Shown here in pieces: positions 1 to 11,686 of a DNA stretch of 64,000 bases (position 1 is the first letter of the stretch; every line of letters begins with the position of its first letter). Made by a program: the position numbers and the translations under genes. The stretch is from Bos javanicus. Lineage: Eukaryota > Chordata > Mammalia > Artiodactyla > Bovidae. The DNA lies in contig NC_083897.1 in the NCBI RefSeq assembly GCF_032452875.1, positions 5,252,854 to 5,316,853 of the forward strand, in the 5' to 3' direction. The notes beneath the pieces were generated by a model. That model was not told where the DNA came from. It did not search any database and saw only the letters and a list, made by a program, of their open reading frames with translations.

Positions 1-2390
1 GTCATACCCCAACAGTTTTTTTTTTTTTTTTTTGCCAAAACCTAGGTCAAGGAGCTTGTCATAGGAAAGCTGTGTTTTATTCCAAGAGTTTCATGGTTTC
101 AGGTCTTAAATTTAAGTCTTTAACCCATTTCAAGTGAATTGTTGTGAGTGCTATAAGATAGGAGTCCAATTTTATTCTTCTCATGGGGATAACTTGTTTT
201 ACCCAGTACCATTTATTGAAGAGTCTTTTCCCGCTAAATATTCTTGGCTCCCTTGTGAAATATTAGTTGACCGATTATGCATGGGCTTATTTCTGAGCTC
301 TTGATTCCGTTCCATTGTTCCATGCTGTTTCAAATACTATACTTTGTAATATAGTTTGAGATCAGGCAGTGTGATCTCTCCAGCTTTGTTGTTCATTCTC
401 AGGATTGTTTGGGTGTTTGGAGTCTTTTGTGTTTCCACCCAAATTGTAGATTTCTTTTTCTATTCTGTGAAAAGATGTCATTGGAATTTTGATAGGAATT
501 GCATTGAATGTGTAATTGGCTTTGGGTAGTATGGACGTTTTAACAATATTATTTTTATACAGGAAATGGGGATATCTTTCCCTTTCTGTCTTCTTCAATT
601 TCTGTCCTCAGTGTCTTATTGTTTTGGTGTACAGATCTTTTGACCTGCTTGGTTAAATGTATTTCTAAGTATATTACTGTGTTTGATGTATTGTAAATGA
701 GATTATTTTCATTATTTCTTTTTCAGATACTTTGTCCTTAGTGTATAGAAATGCAACTGACTTTTATATGTTGATCGTAGGTCTTGCAAATTTACCAAAT
801 TCACTGAGTTTTAAATTTTTTAATGCAGTCTTTAGGTTTTCTGTATATAAGATCATGTCATCTGCAAACAGACAATTTAACTTCGTCCTTTCTGATTTTG
901 ATGTCTTTTATTTTTCTTGCCTACTTTCTCTGAGACTTGAGTACAATCCTGAATAGGAGTGGTGAAAGTGGGCACCCTTATCTTGTTTCTGTTCTTAGAG
1001 GAAAAGCTTTCAATTTTTCTGCATTGAGGATGATGTTAGCTGTGGGCGTATGCAGGTGGCCTTTATTATGTTGAAGTATGTGCCTTCCAACCTAATTTGC
1101 TGAGATTTTTTTTTTTAATCATGAAAGGATGTTGAGTTTTGTCAAATTCTTTTTTTTGCCACTTGTTGAGATGATCATATGATTTTATCTTTCATTCTAT
1201 TAATGTGACATTTACTGATTTGTATAATTTGAACCTTCCTTGCATCCCAGGGGTAAATCCCTCCTGATCGTGTGCTATGGAATTCAATTTGATAGTGTTT
1301 TGTTGAGAAATTTTGCATCTACCTTTATTAGGAATATTGGTTCATAATTTCTTATAATATCCTTATCTGGTTTTGGTGTCAGAGTAATGCTGGTCTCATA
1401 CAATAAGTCTGGGAGTGTTCTCACCTCTTTGAATTTTTGGTAGTTGAGAAGGATTGGCATTCATTCTTTAAATGTTTGGTAAAATTAACCAGGGAAGCCA
1501 TCTGGCCTTGGAATTTTATGTGCTGGGAGTTTTTTGATTAAGTATTCAGTCTCCTTATTTGTTACTTTTCAGTTCAGATTTTCAATATCTTCATGATTCA
1601 GTCTTGGTATGTTGCATGATTCCAATAATTTACCCATTTCTTGTAGGTTATCTGGTGTTTTTGTGTAATTGTTCATGCTGCTGCTGCTCAGTCACTTCAG
1701 TCGTGTCCGACTCTGTGCGACCCCATAGATGGCAGCCCACCAGGCTCCTCCATCCATGGGATTTTCCAGGCAGGAGTCCTGGAGTGGGGTGCCATCGCCT
1801 TCTCTGGTAATTGTTCATAGTTATCCCTTAAAATCCTTTGTATTTGTGTGGTATCATTTATAATGGTTCCTACTCATTTATAATTTTGCATCTTCTCTTA
1901 CTTTTCATGACTAGTTCTAACTATAAGTTTTTCAATTTTGATTATCTTTTCAAAGAACCAACTTTTAGTTTCATTGGTCTTTTTTCTGTTTTCATGTTCT
2001 CTATTTCATTTATTTACAAATCTTTATTTCCATGTTTCTCTTAACTTTGGGCTCAATTTTTTTCTAGTTAATTGAGGTATAATGTGTGGTTGTTTGAAAT
2101 CTTTTTCTAAAATTAATGTATTACTATAAACTTTCTTCTTTAACATGTTTTTGATGCATAAATTATGTTGTTTCTATTCTTATTTGTTTCAATACATTGT
2201 TTTTATTTCCCTTTGATTTCTTTGACCCATTAGGTGTTGAGGAGTGCACTATTTAGTTTCCCTGTATTTGTGAATTTTCCAATCTTCTTCCTATTTTTGA
2301 TTCCTAGTTGTATAACATTTCAATGCAAAAAGATACTTGATAAAATTTCAATTTTCTTAAATTTGATGAGACTTGCTTTGTCTATTTGGG
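1..2390 (-). mobile_element. Old L1 LINE, ORF2 region, antisense
   Basis: The plus strand reads as the complement of the L1 ORF2 reverse-transcriptase and endonuclease region. It continues the element that begins near 62985/29880 in the preceding unit. Reading frames are broken by many stops and poly-T runs, so it is an inactive fossil. A Bov-A SINE is inserted at 1677-1806. Homology fades near 2390. Recognised by sequence pattern; the subfamily is not assigned. Confidence 0.8.
1677..1806 (-). mobile_element. Bov-A SINE monomer in the old L1
   Basis: The sequence is the antisense of the Bov-A unit, with the characteristic gctgctgctcagtc start and the box around cgactctgtgcgacccc. It is flanked by 12-bp repeats gtaattgttcat at 1665-1676 and 1807-1818, a clear target-site duplication. 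The same insertion lies in unit 2 at 32442-32571, so it predates the duplication. Confidence 0.9.
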
Positions 2391-3304
2391 ATACCTATTG
2401 CCATTTAACAGTTGTTGTCTTAACTTGCCTAGGTCTTGACTGTCTACATATGGCTTTCCCATCTTGTTTTGAATCCTCACCATTGCCTATGAGATTTCTG
2501 CTTTCAGGAAAGGGCTGTGATGCTGGGTACATTGTTGCAATTTACTTATAAAGCAGTTATCCTGGGACAATGTGCTTTAAAAGAGAGGATGCAAAAATGT
2601 TTTCTTGGAGTTATTAAGAGGTTATTTTCCTTGACAAGGGAAAAGTGTCTCTAATATAAAAGTCTGATGATTTAGTCCAAAGATTGTGGACTGTGTGCTT
2701 CGTTAAATGTCTCAGTTTTTCATTGCTACTCCATGCTTTGTAAAGCCTAGTTTCCCAATCAGTTCACTACCCCTTAAATCACCTTCCCTGTGTCCCTGGG
2801 GGACCCTAATGCCTGTGAATTGGGTAATTGTACACTTCTTGTACTAATTGTAAGTGATAGAACACTTATATGGAACACTCTTTACACATGCCCCATGTCA
2901 ATCTGTTCCAGGCCTGGCAACAGTAAGCACCTCCCTATGAGACAGAACATTTCTTGGGGATTATTGTACTCCTCTGGTTAGTCCATTAGTGTTTGGGGTC
3001 TTGCCCCAATTTCACTGTGACCCTGTCTTTGATTGCCCAGAAATGTATTGCACGTCCTACATATCGTATTGTTGAAGGTCTTAAGACCTTGCTGAAATTA
3101 AAAATTCTACAGATGCCAAAAGCCATACTTCCAATCAGGCAGACAACAAGCTTACCACAGTGAAGAAAGTCTGGGGCCAGTGGAGAGCTGTCTTCCCCTC
3201 TCACTCCAGCATTGAGGTGGAGAACGCCATGTACCCAAAGTTTTAGTGCCTTCCACTCAGGAGCTTCTGCTTCAAAGGTTTTAGCCCAAAGCAAGGCTAT
3301 ATGC
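2391..3304. other. Unique noncoding stretch
   Basis: No gene or repeat that I can name lies between the end of the old L1 and the Bov-tA SINE. The longest open frames (for example 2986-3294 on the minus strand) have no recognisable domains. They are conserved in unit 2 simply because the DNA is duplicated. Confidence 0.6.
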
Positions 3305-3512
3305 CCTCACCCCCACCCTGTGGCATAGTGGTAAAGACTCTGCCTGCCAGTGCAGGATTTGCAAGAGATGCAGGTTCAATTCCTGGGTCCAGAATGTCCT
3401 CTGGAGCAGGAAATGGCAACCCACTCCAGTATTCTTGCCTGGGAATTCCCCTGGACAGAGGAGGCTGGCGGGCTACAGCCCATGGGCTTGCAAAGAGTCT
3501 GACATGACTGAG
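3305..3512 (+). mobile_element. Bov-tA SINE
   Basis: A tRNA-derived head (tggcatagtggtaaagac, with B-box-like ggttcaattcc) is followed by the Bov-A body (aatggcaacccactccag) and ends in tctgacatgactgagca plus a CA-repeat tail. Present in both units. Confidence 0.9.
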
Positions 3513-3537
3513 CACACACACACACACACACACACAC
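3513..3537. repeat. (CA)n microsatellite, about 12.5 repeats
   Basis: A perfect CA run forms the tail of the Bov-tA SINE. The unit 2 counterpart at 38044-38088 has about 22.5 repeats, so the locus varies between paralogous copies. Confidence 0.97.
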
Positions 3538-4390
3538 TTTCCTAACCCCATTCCTCAAAAGTTATTAGGCTGGACAGCTCCCACATCCCCCGTGAACCAG
3601 TCACCCTCACCCGCAGCGAAGAGAGAAGTTGAAAATGGGGAATGGAAAAGGATAGGAGTCAGGATGAGAGGGATGGTTAGCTATGAGGGATGGGGACAAG
3701 TAGCTCAGCAAGTTTTGACTCCTTCCTTCCTATCTTACCTCACAGTATACAATTTGTAGCATTGCCTCCATTAAGAACTTCAGTCAAAGGAATAAAGATG
3801 TAGAATCATTTGCCATACGAGTTAGTTGGTTAATCGGCTGGCTCTCCAGGCACCTACCACCCTATTTTCACCTAGGTTTACTGGAAGTGGTTAAAATGTC
3901 CTGTCTAAGTCCTTCCCCTTTAATTCCATCCCCCAAACACATCAAACACTTTGAGATCCCTTTGGATTCCTGTGCAGTACCTACCTCATTTTCTTGGGAA
4001 GCCCAGAAGAGTCTTAGTATACCTTTCCCTGTTACTGCCTCTGATACTTTGGGGCTACTTTGCTTAAACAGAAATGCAGGACTAGATGTAACTGGGCCTT
4101 TTCAGTTCTGAGTGTAATGGTTGAGGAAAACCAATGGGTCCTTGGTTTTCCGGATGATGGTATAACGTGATACTGAAAGGTTGTTGCTGAACGAAAAGAC
4201 ACCGGGATTCTTGGCCTCCGGAGGAGAAGAATTCAATCCTCGGCCAGAAACGAGCCTTGATCGCTCAGAGCTCTTGTGTAACAACATTTTATTAAAGTAT
4301 AAAGGAGATAGAGAAAGCTTCTGACATAGGCATCAGAAGGGGACAGAAAGAGTACCCCCTGCTAGTCTTCAGCAGGATGTTATATAGTCC
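3538..4390. other. Unique noncoding stretch
   Basis: Mostly unique sequence with short open frames lacking recognisable domains. I see no gene, RNA or further named repeat here. Confidence 0.5.
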
Positions 4391-4506
4391 CTGCTGTTAA
4401 GTCACTTCAGTTGTGTCTGACTCTGTGGGATCCCATGGACTGCAGCCTACCAGGCTCCTCCATCCATGGGATTTTCCAGGCAAGAATACTGGAGTGGGTG
4501 GCCATT
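4391..4506 (-). mobile_element. Bov-A SINE monomer, antisense
   Basis: It reads gctgttaagtcacttcagt through ctggagtgggtggccatta, a single Bov-A monomer in antisense. Shared with unit 2 at 38941-39056. Confidence 0.85.
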
Positions 4507-4903
4507 AGCAGTCTGTTAATCAAAGAAAGGAATGTCTTAAAACTCAGAATGGCACCAGGCGCCTCATTTATAAGATGCGTTTTGGGATAATCTTGGCACC
4601 AGATGATTCATCCCAGGCCATGAAACGATTGACTTGAATCTGGCAGAAAGGCAGATTACCCTACAAATAGTTTCGTTTACATAGATTAGGCGAATGACAT
4701 CTGAGTGTAACATACTGGTTTGTCAAGTAGGTTCTGAGCCATTAGGAGGAACCAACTTGAAGACAGAGTCTGGGGTAAATGCATAGTACATTAACATAGC
4801 TTAAGACAAAAATTTCCATAAGAAAAATACATTGGTTAACTCAAGGTTTGAGAATAGTTAACTTCAGATGAAACCAGGTGTCATTATGGCAACACAGTAT
4901 TTT

Positions 4904-5139
4904 TTTTTTTATGATTTTTTAAAAATTTTATTTTATTTTTAAACTTTACATAATTGTATTAGTTTTGCCAAATATCAAAATGAATCCGCCACAGGTATAC
5001 ATGTGTTCCCCATCCTGAACCCTCCTCCCTCCTCCCTCCCCATACCATCCCTCTGGGTCATCCCAGTGCACTAGCCCCAAGCATCCAGTATCGTGCATCG
5101 AACCTGGACTGGCAACTCGTTTCTTATATAAAATATCAT
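4904..5139 (-). mobile_element. 5'-truncated L1 3' end, specific to unit 1
   Basis: A poly-T start (the complement of a poly-A tail) is followed by the antisense of the bovine L1 3' end; the same family's sense 3' end lies at about 36420-36640. A 15-bp direct repeat gcaacacagtatttt at 4889-4903 and 5140-5154 is the target-site duplication. The orthologous site in unit 2 (near 39440) has the empty target once. The insertion therefore happened after the units separated, or it is a copy-specific polymorphism. Confidence 0.93.
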
Positions 5140-5154
5140 GCAACACAGTATTTT

Positions 5155-5974
5155 AAGAGAAACCTCCTTTTAAATTTGTATAGGGAAGGAAAAAAAATAT
5201 CTCTAGTTTGTTTCTTCCTGCTGTTTGAGAGAGAGAAATATGTCTTCCTGCCTGTTACCCTGTCAATACCACACAATCACGTGCTGGATTTTTGTACTTT
5301 CTCTATAAAACATCTGTATCTTTACCTTTTTGATAATGCTAGGTTCTTGACTAACTGAATTTTAGTTCCTTCGTATTTTCTTCATGAAATTTCATTTAGG
5401 TGGATGCCCTTTACCCAGGTAATTCTGGTAGATTAGCTGTTATACCTTCTCTCTTCTCAGAGTGAACTTCTATTAGGTCATTCTTATTCTGAGAACTCAC
5501 CATTATTAATTTTTCTCACAGTTAACACCTCTGTTTTTAAGCACAAGTTATTTTTTCATGCCCAGAGACACATTCTTTAAAGCATTCATCTTGTTTGAAA
5601 CTTGTTTGATCTTTGCATATGAAAACAATTAGAACAGAACCTGTTCTGTAGTCTGTCATGGGGAGGGCAATCAAACAGGATATTGACAATTCAGACCTGA
5701 AGGTTTTCAGAGAAATGAAATGTTCTTAAGAGGTGGTGCAGGGCATAAAGGGCCTCCGCTTAGGTGTGCCTGAGCAAGCTGATGGCTTCCAGGTGGGTAT
5801 TTGTATGGGGAAGAGGTGGTATTGAAGTTTTGTATATAAACACCTAGGAAGCAAAGAGAGTGAGCAGTAGGAGGGTAGTGCAGTAGAGGGGCAAGATGGT
5901 TTGTATTTCTACTCCAGTCTGGACTAGGGACTAGATCCAAGTACTATAGAAAGGTGGGCTATTAGAATGAGGCA
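5155..5974. other. Unique noncoding stretch
   Basis: AT-rich unique sequence without a supportable gene. Unit 2 has about 46 extra bases at 39541-39590, in the middle of the matching stretch, which are missing here near 5241. Confidence 0.5.
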
Positions 5975-8900
5975 TTTTTGGAATTTCAGGCCAGTATCAC
6001 TGATGAACATAGATGCAAAAATTCTCAACAAAATTCTACCAAACAGAATTCAATAACACATTAACCAGGTCATACACCATGATCAAGTTGAGTTTATTCC
6101 AGGGATGCAAGAATTCTTCAATATATGCAAACCAGTGTGATAAAGCATATTAACAAATTGAAAGATAAAAACCATATAATAGATGCAGAAAAAGTGTTTG
6201 ACAAAATTCAGGACCCATTTGTGATTAACACTGCAAAAAATGAGCATAGAAGGAAGCTATCTCAACATAGAAAAGTCCATATATGACAAGCCCACAGCAA
6301 ACGTTCTCAATGGGGAAAAACTGAAAGCATTCCCTCTAAGATCAGGAACAAGACAAGGGTGCTCACTCTCCTATCATGCAACATAGTTTTGAAGTCCTGG
6401 TTATGCCAATCAGAGAAGAAAAAGAAATAAAAGGAATCCAGATGGGAAAAGAAGAAGTAAAGCCTCACTGATTGCAGTTGACATGATACTCTACACAGAG
6501 AACCCTAAAGATAGTATCAGAAAATTACTAGAGCTAATCAGTGAATTTAGCAAAGTAATGGGATACAAAATCAATACACAGAAATCACTTACATTCCTAT
6601 ATACTAACAATGAGAAATCAGAAAGAGAAATTAAGGAAACAGTCCCATTCACCATCGCATCAAAAAGCATAAAATATCTAGGAATAAACCTATATAAGGA
6701 GACAAAAGAACTTTATAACAGAAAATTATAAGACACTGATGAAAGAAAGCAAAGATGACATGAACAGATGGAGAAATAGTCCATGTTCCTGGGTTGGAGG
6801 AATCATTATTGTGAAAATGACAATGCTACCAAATGCAATCTACAGATTGAATGCAATCCCTATGAAAATACCAATGGCTTTTCCCCACAGAACTAGAATT
6901 TTTTTCACAATTCATATGAAGAAACAAAAGACCCCAAATAGCCAAAGGAGTCTTGAGAAAGAAGCATGGAGCTGGAGGAATCAGCCTTCCTGACTTCAGA
7001 TTACACCACAAAGCTACAGTCATCAAAACAGTATGGTACTGGCACAAAAACATAGATACAGACAATGGAACAAAATAGAGAGCCCAGAAATAACCCCCGC
7101 ACTTATGGGTACCTTCTTTTTGACAGAGGAGCCAAGAATATACAATGGAGCAAAGATAGCCTCTTCAATAAGTGGTGCTGGGAAAACTGGATAGTTACGT
7201 GTAAAAGAATGAAATTAGAGCATTTCGTAACACCATACACAAAGGTAAACTCAAAATATATTAAAGACCTAAATGTAAGACCTGCAACTATAAAACTCTT
7301 AGAGGAAAACATAGAACACTCGATGATAGAAATCAAAGCAAGATCGTAGAGTAATGGAAATAAAAACAAAGTTAACAACTGGAACCTAGTTAAAGTTAAA
7401 AGTTTTTGCACAGCAAAGGAAACTATAACCAAGGTAAAAAGTCAACCCTCAGAATGGGAGACAATAATAGCAAATGAAACAACTGAGAAAGGACTAATTT
7501 CCAAATATACAAATAGCTCATACAATACCAGAAAAACAAATAATCCAATTAAAAAGTGGGAAAAAGACCTAAACAGGTATTTCTCCAAAGAAGACTTATA
7601 CATGGCTAACAAACACATGAAAAGATGCTCAACATCACTCATTATTTGGCTCACTCACTGAGTCGTGTTCGATTCTTTGTGACTCCGTGGACTCCAGCAC
7701 GCCAGGCTTCCCTGTCCAGCACCAATTCCAGGACTTGCTCAAACTCACGCTCATCAAGTTGGTGATGCCATCCAACCATCTCATCCTCTGTTGTCCCCTT
7801 CTCCTCAGGGTCTTTTCTAAGGACTCAGTTCTTTGCATCAGGTAGCCAAAGTATTGGAGCTTCAGCTTCAGCCTCAGCCCTTCTGATGAGTATTCAGGAC
7901 TTTGTTCCTTTGGGATTGATTGATTGGATCTCTTTGCAGTGCAAGGGCTCTCAATGAGAGTTCTCCAACACCACAGTTCACAAGCATCAATTCCTCAGTG
8001 CTCAGCTTCTTTATGGGCCAACTCTCACATCCATACATGACTACTGGAAAAACCATGGCTTGGACTATAGGGACCTTTGTCAGCAAAGTAATGTCTCTGG
8101 TTTTTAATATGCTGTTTAGGTTTGTCATAGCTTTTCTTCCAAGGAGCAAGCGTCTTTTAATGTCATGTCTGCAGTCACCATCTGCAGTGATTTTGGAGCC
8201 CCCCAAAATAAAGTCTCTCACTGTTTCCATTCTTTCCCTATCTATTTGCCGTGAAGTGATGGGACTTGATGCCATGATCTTAGTTTTTTCAATGTTGAGT
8301 TTTAGGCCAGCTTTTTTACTCTCTTTTTTCATTTTCATCAAGAGGCTCTTTATTAGACAAATGAAAATCAAAAGTATAATGAGAACTTGCCTCACACCAG
8401 TCAGAATGCCCATCATTAAAAGTCTACAAACAATAAATGCTGGAGAGGGTGTGGAGAAAAGGAAACCCTCTTGCACTGTTGGTGGGACTGTAAATTGATA
8501 TAGCCACTATGGAAGACGGTATAGAGATTCCTTAAAAAACCTAGCAATAAAACCACCATACGACCCAGCATTGCCACTCCTAGGCATATACCCTGAGGAA
8601 ATAAAAATTGAAAAAGACACACGTACCCCAGTGTTCATTGTAGTACTGTTTACAATAGCTAGAACATGGAAGCAACATAGATGTCCATCAAAAGATGAAG
8701 AAATAAAGGAGCTGTGGTACATATGTACAATGGAATACTACTCAGCCGTAAAAGGGAATGCATTTAAGTCAGTTCTAAAGAGGTAGATGAACCTAGAGCC
8801 TATTATACACAGTGTAGTAAGTCAGAAGGAGACAAATATTGTATAGTAAAATACATATATATATGGAAACTAGAAAGATGGTGTCAATGAATTTATTTGA

Positions 8901-9225
8901 AGGGCAGCAGTGGAGAGACAGACATAGAGAAGAGACTTATGGACATGGGAGGGTGGGAGGAGAGGGTGCGATGTATGGAGAGAGTAACATGGAAACTTAA
9001 TTACCATAAGTAAAATAGATAGCCACTGGCAATTTGCTATATAACTTTGGGAACTCAAACAGGGGCTCTGTATCAACCTTGAGGGGTGGGATGGGGAGGC
9101 AGATGGGAGGGAGTTTCAAGAGGGAGAGGACAAATATATACCTATGGCTGGTTCATGTTGATGTCTGACAGAAAACAACAAAATTCTGTAAAGCATTTAT
9201 ACTTCAACTAAAAAATAAGTACCTG
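5975..9225 (+). mobile_element. L1 ORF2 relic with nested BovB
   Basis: Plus-strand sequence follows L1 ORF2 from the reverse-transcriptase domain (a piece reading MILYTENPKDS follows a damaged DD catalytic motif near 6480) to the C-terminal cysteine region. It ends in 3' UTR-like sequence near 9225. Stops and frameshifts break it into short frames at about 6483-6731, 6739-6993 and 7065-7349, so it cannot encode an active protein. An antisense BovB piece interrupts it at 7647-8349. The same composite is present in unit 2, so it is older than the duplication. Confidence 0.88.
7647..8349 (-). mobile_element. BovB (RTE) LINE fragment nested in L1
   Basis: The minus strand encodes a relic of the C-terminal part of the BovB reverse transcriptase. 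Segments reading EKTKIMASSPITSRQ and LLGRKAMTNLNSILK lie in the minus-strand frame 8476-7874, and the RGQQRMRWLDG segment is in another frame toward 7640. It splits the L1 between cattatt and tattagacaaatg. A short ttatt repeat at both ends may be the target-site duplication, but it is too short to be sure. BovB is characteristic of ruminants and some reptiles. Confidence 0.92.
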
Positions 9226-11105
9226 TTAAAAAACTTTTTCAGAAGCATGATGCCCAGTATGCTCAGGAATAGGTGTAACATGGAGTAAAAAGGGAAAGGG
9301 GTGATAGAGCAGATATTTAATCTGGCCTGCCTGAAACATTTGTCCTATTTGCAAGGTTCAGAAAAAGAGTTCAGTTGGGGATCCACATGTCTAAAAATAT
9401 TTGAAATGTTCAAATCAAATGATAAACCATTAAATAAGTTGTATCTCCTTCCATGACAAATGTACCTTCCTAATGAGCTGAATGGCCAGGTTGGGATTTA
9501 GTATTCTCAGACTCCTCTAAGTTCTGACCTGATGGTGTGGGAAGAGCTGCCCTCCTTCCCTTCCCCCGCCCATGCCCTGGCTCCTAGGCCAGGCCGCATC
9601 CCCTTCTGGGCCTACAACCCCTCCTTGGGCCTGGGAGCACCCACCCCAGCAGTGAGTGCAGTCAGCCCTCCCCAGGACAGGTCTAAGAGGAGCACACGGG
9701 CCCTGGAAGCAGGCTAGGGACTGTTCAGGGCTGCCAGGTACCTGGAGCATGGGCTAGCAGGGACAAAGCCCTTGTTCCCATGGGCTGGGCTCCTGGCCCT
9801 GGCGGGAGGGGTGTGGCTGGAAGAGGACCAAAGTGGCCCTCTAAAGCGTAGAGCTCAAGACAGAGATACCTCTGCCTGGGCCTGGAAGCAATACTGTTTT
9901 AACAACTAGCACCACAGAAATACTAACAAATCAGAACTAGGTTGAAGGGCCTGAAATTGTACTAGTTGACCTGCTGTTTTAGTTGAAATAATAATGACAG
10001 GGAGTGCTTTGCCTTCTGTCACACCATGTGGTTCTAGCCATAAGAAATAATATAATACATTTTAAAATGTCAACACTCGTGACCAAAAAAAAAAAAAAAA
10101 AAGTTGTGTGGATCCTAAGTTTACTTCACTTTAATTGACATTAAATACCTACGAACAGGAAAATTCATTGCCTAGGGCTTTGGGAAAGAGAGAAAGATAG
10201 AAAGATAAAACCCTTAAGGTCCCAGCCATTTAAAGGTTCAGTGCAGGGGTTGGTTTTGATGGAATAGGTGGATGTAGTGTGTGTATTTGCACGTGCACAC
10301 AGTTAGAATAGAAGCCATGCCACCACAGAACATGTGTTATCAATTATCTACAAGAAGGTCAGGAGCCGAGCCCGTGGGAACAAAGTTTGTTCCAGCTAGA
10401 CCATGTTTCAGATACCTAGGAAGCCTGAAGTAAATGCAGAAATAAGCCCATCGAGTCTCAAACCCCCAGGCCCTTCCCCTTCTCTGATCCTCCACTCTGG
10501 TCATCTACAACTTTATCTTTTTATTACCTTAAACAGAGTTCAAAGATTAAGGCCACTTTCTCCCTTTTCTCTTTTTTACTTATTGTGACATATTTCCGAT
10601 CTGCACAAAATTATAAAGAATACTAGTATAAACACTATTTAACCACCACTCAGTTTAAGAAATGTAAATTAGAGATACAGTTGAAGCCCACTATGTATCC
10701 CTCCCCAATAGGATCGCTGTCTTTCTCTTTCCCCAAGAGGTAACCACCATCCTAAATGTGGTTTATCTTTCCATTGCATGCCTTTCTGTATGCTTGCATA
10801 TACATACATCCTCACAGGCAACTTTGTATGTATCTACTATCCATTCCTGCTGAGTGAAGCTTCTCTTAGACTTCATATACCCGGTATCATGTCTGTGACT
10901 TTCTGGAACCAGCTCTGTCCCTGGATATTTTTCTGGTGCCATCCCCTATCCACAGCCTCTGTCTGTCTCAGCCCCTGTGAATCCTAATTTCCTCGCCAGT
11001 CCAGCCCCTACCGTCCTGTTCAATTTACCTCCAGCAGCCCCAAGGCAGTGAACGAAGACTGGTCACCATAGGTGGGTCTCAACTTCTCCCCCTGTGGCTG
11101 TCAAC
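9226..11105. other. Unique noncoding stretch
   Basis: Mixed-composition DNA. It includes a fairly GC-rich patch at 9530-9860 and a poly-A run near 10085-10102 that is shorter in unit 2. Open frames here (for example 9517-9750 minus) are low-complexity and have no recognisable domain. I see no gene. Confidence 0.5.
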
Positions 11106-11273
11106 CAGCGCTTCTCAAACCTTGGCTGCATCAGAATCCCCTGGAGGGCTTCTTAAAACACAGACTACTGAGCCCCACTCCCAGTTTCTGATTCACAGGT
11201 CTTGAGTGGAGCCTAAGAGTTCGTGGGTGATGCTAATAATGCTATTTTAAGGAACAAACTTTGAGAACCAGTG
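11106..11273 (+). mobile_element. MER5-like hAT DNA transposon
   Basis: The termini are near-inverted repeats (cagcgcttctcaaacc at the left, ctttgagaaccagtg at the right). The interior has gcatcagaatcccctggagg and ttctgattcacaggtct, which match the nonautonomous hAT-Charlie MER5 family as I know it. An old mammalian element, also at 45444-45609. Confidence 0.85.
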
Positions 11274-11444
11274 CTCCAAATCAGCATCTGGGCTCAGGCT
11301 CAGCAGCACCATCTGGCCTCCAGGCAAGCTGGGCCATCCCTCAGGTTTCCTTGAAAAGCACCCAGCAGTACTATGAAATATACATATAACACAAGTCCTG
11401 TGTACTTTTAAATGTTCTAGTAGCCACATCTAAAAAGTAAAAAG

Positions 11445-11673
11445 AGGGCATCCCTGGTGGTCTAGTGGTTAAGAATCCACCTTGCAGTGCAGGGGACACA
11501 GGTTCAATCCCTGGTACAGGAAGATCCCACATGCTGAGGGGCAACTAAGCCCATGTGCCCAGCTCTGAAGCCCGTTTGCCCTAGAGCTCATGCTCCACAA
11601 GAGAAGCCACCTCAGTGAGAACCTGTGCACCGTAAGAGGAGAAAGCCCACGTGTAGCAATAAATAAATTTTTG
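11445..11673 (+). mobile_element. CHR-like tRNA SINE
   Basis: A tRNA-related head (ggtctagtggttaagaatcc) is followed by repeated aagcc/gctcc body sequence and an aataaataaa tail. The direct repeat aaaaagtaaaaag at 11432-11444 and 11674-11686 is a perfect 13-bp target-site duplication. Shared with unit 2 at 45781-46009. Confidence 0.93.
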
Positions 11674-11686
11674 AAAAAGTAAAAAG

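Noticed and set aside
3305..3400. tRNA-like box sequences in many SINEs
   Set aside because: They are tRNA-derived SINE heads followed by SINE bodies. No intact tRNA cloverleaf was found.
7920..8498. A 192-residue plus-strand open frame
   Set aside because: It is the antisense shadow of the BovB reverse-transcriptase relic.
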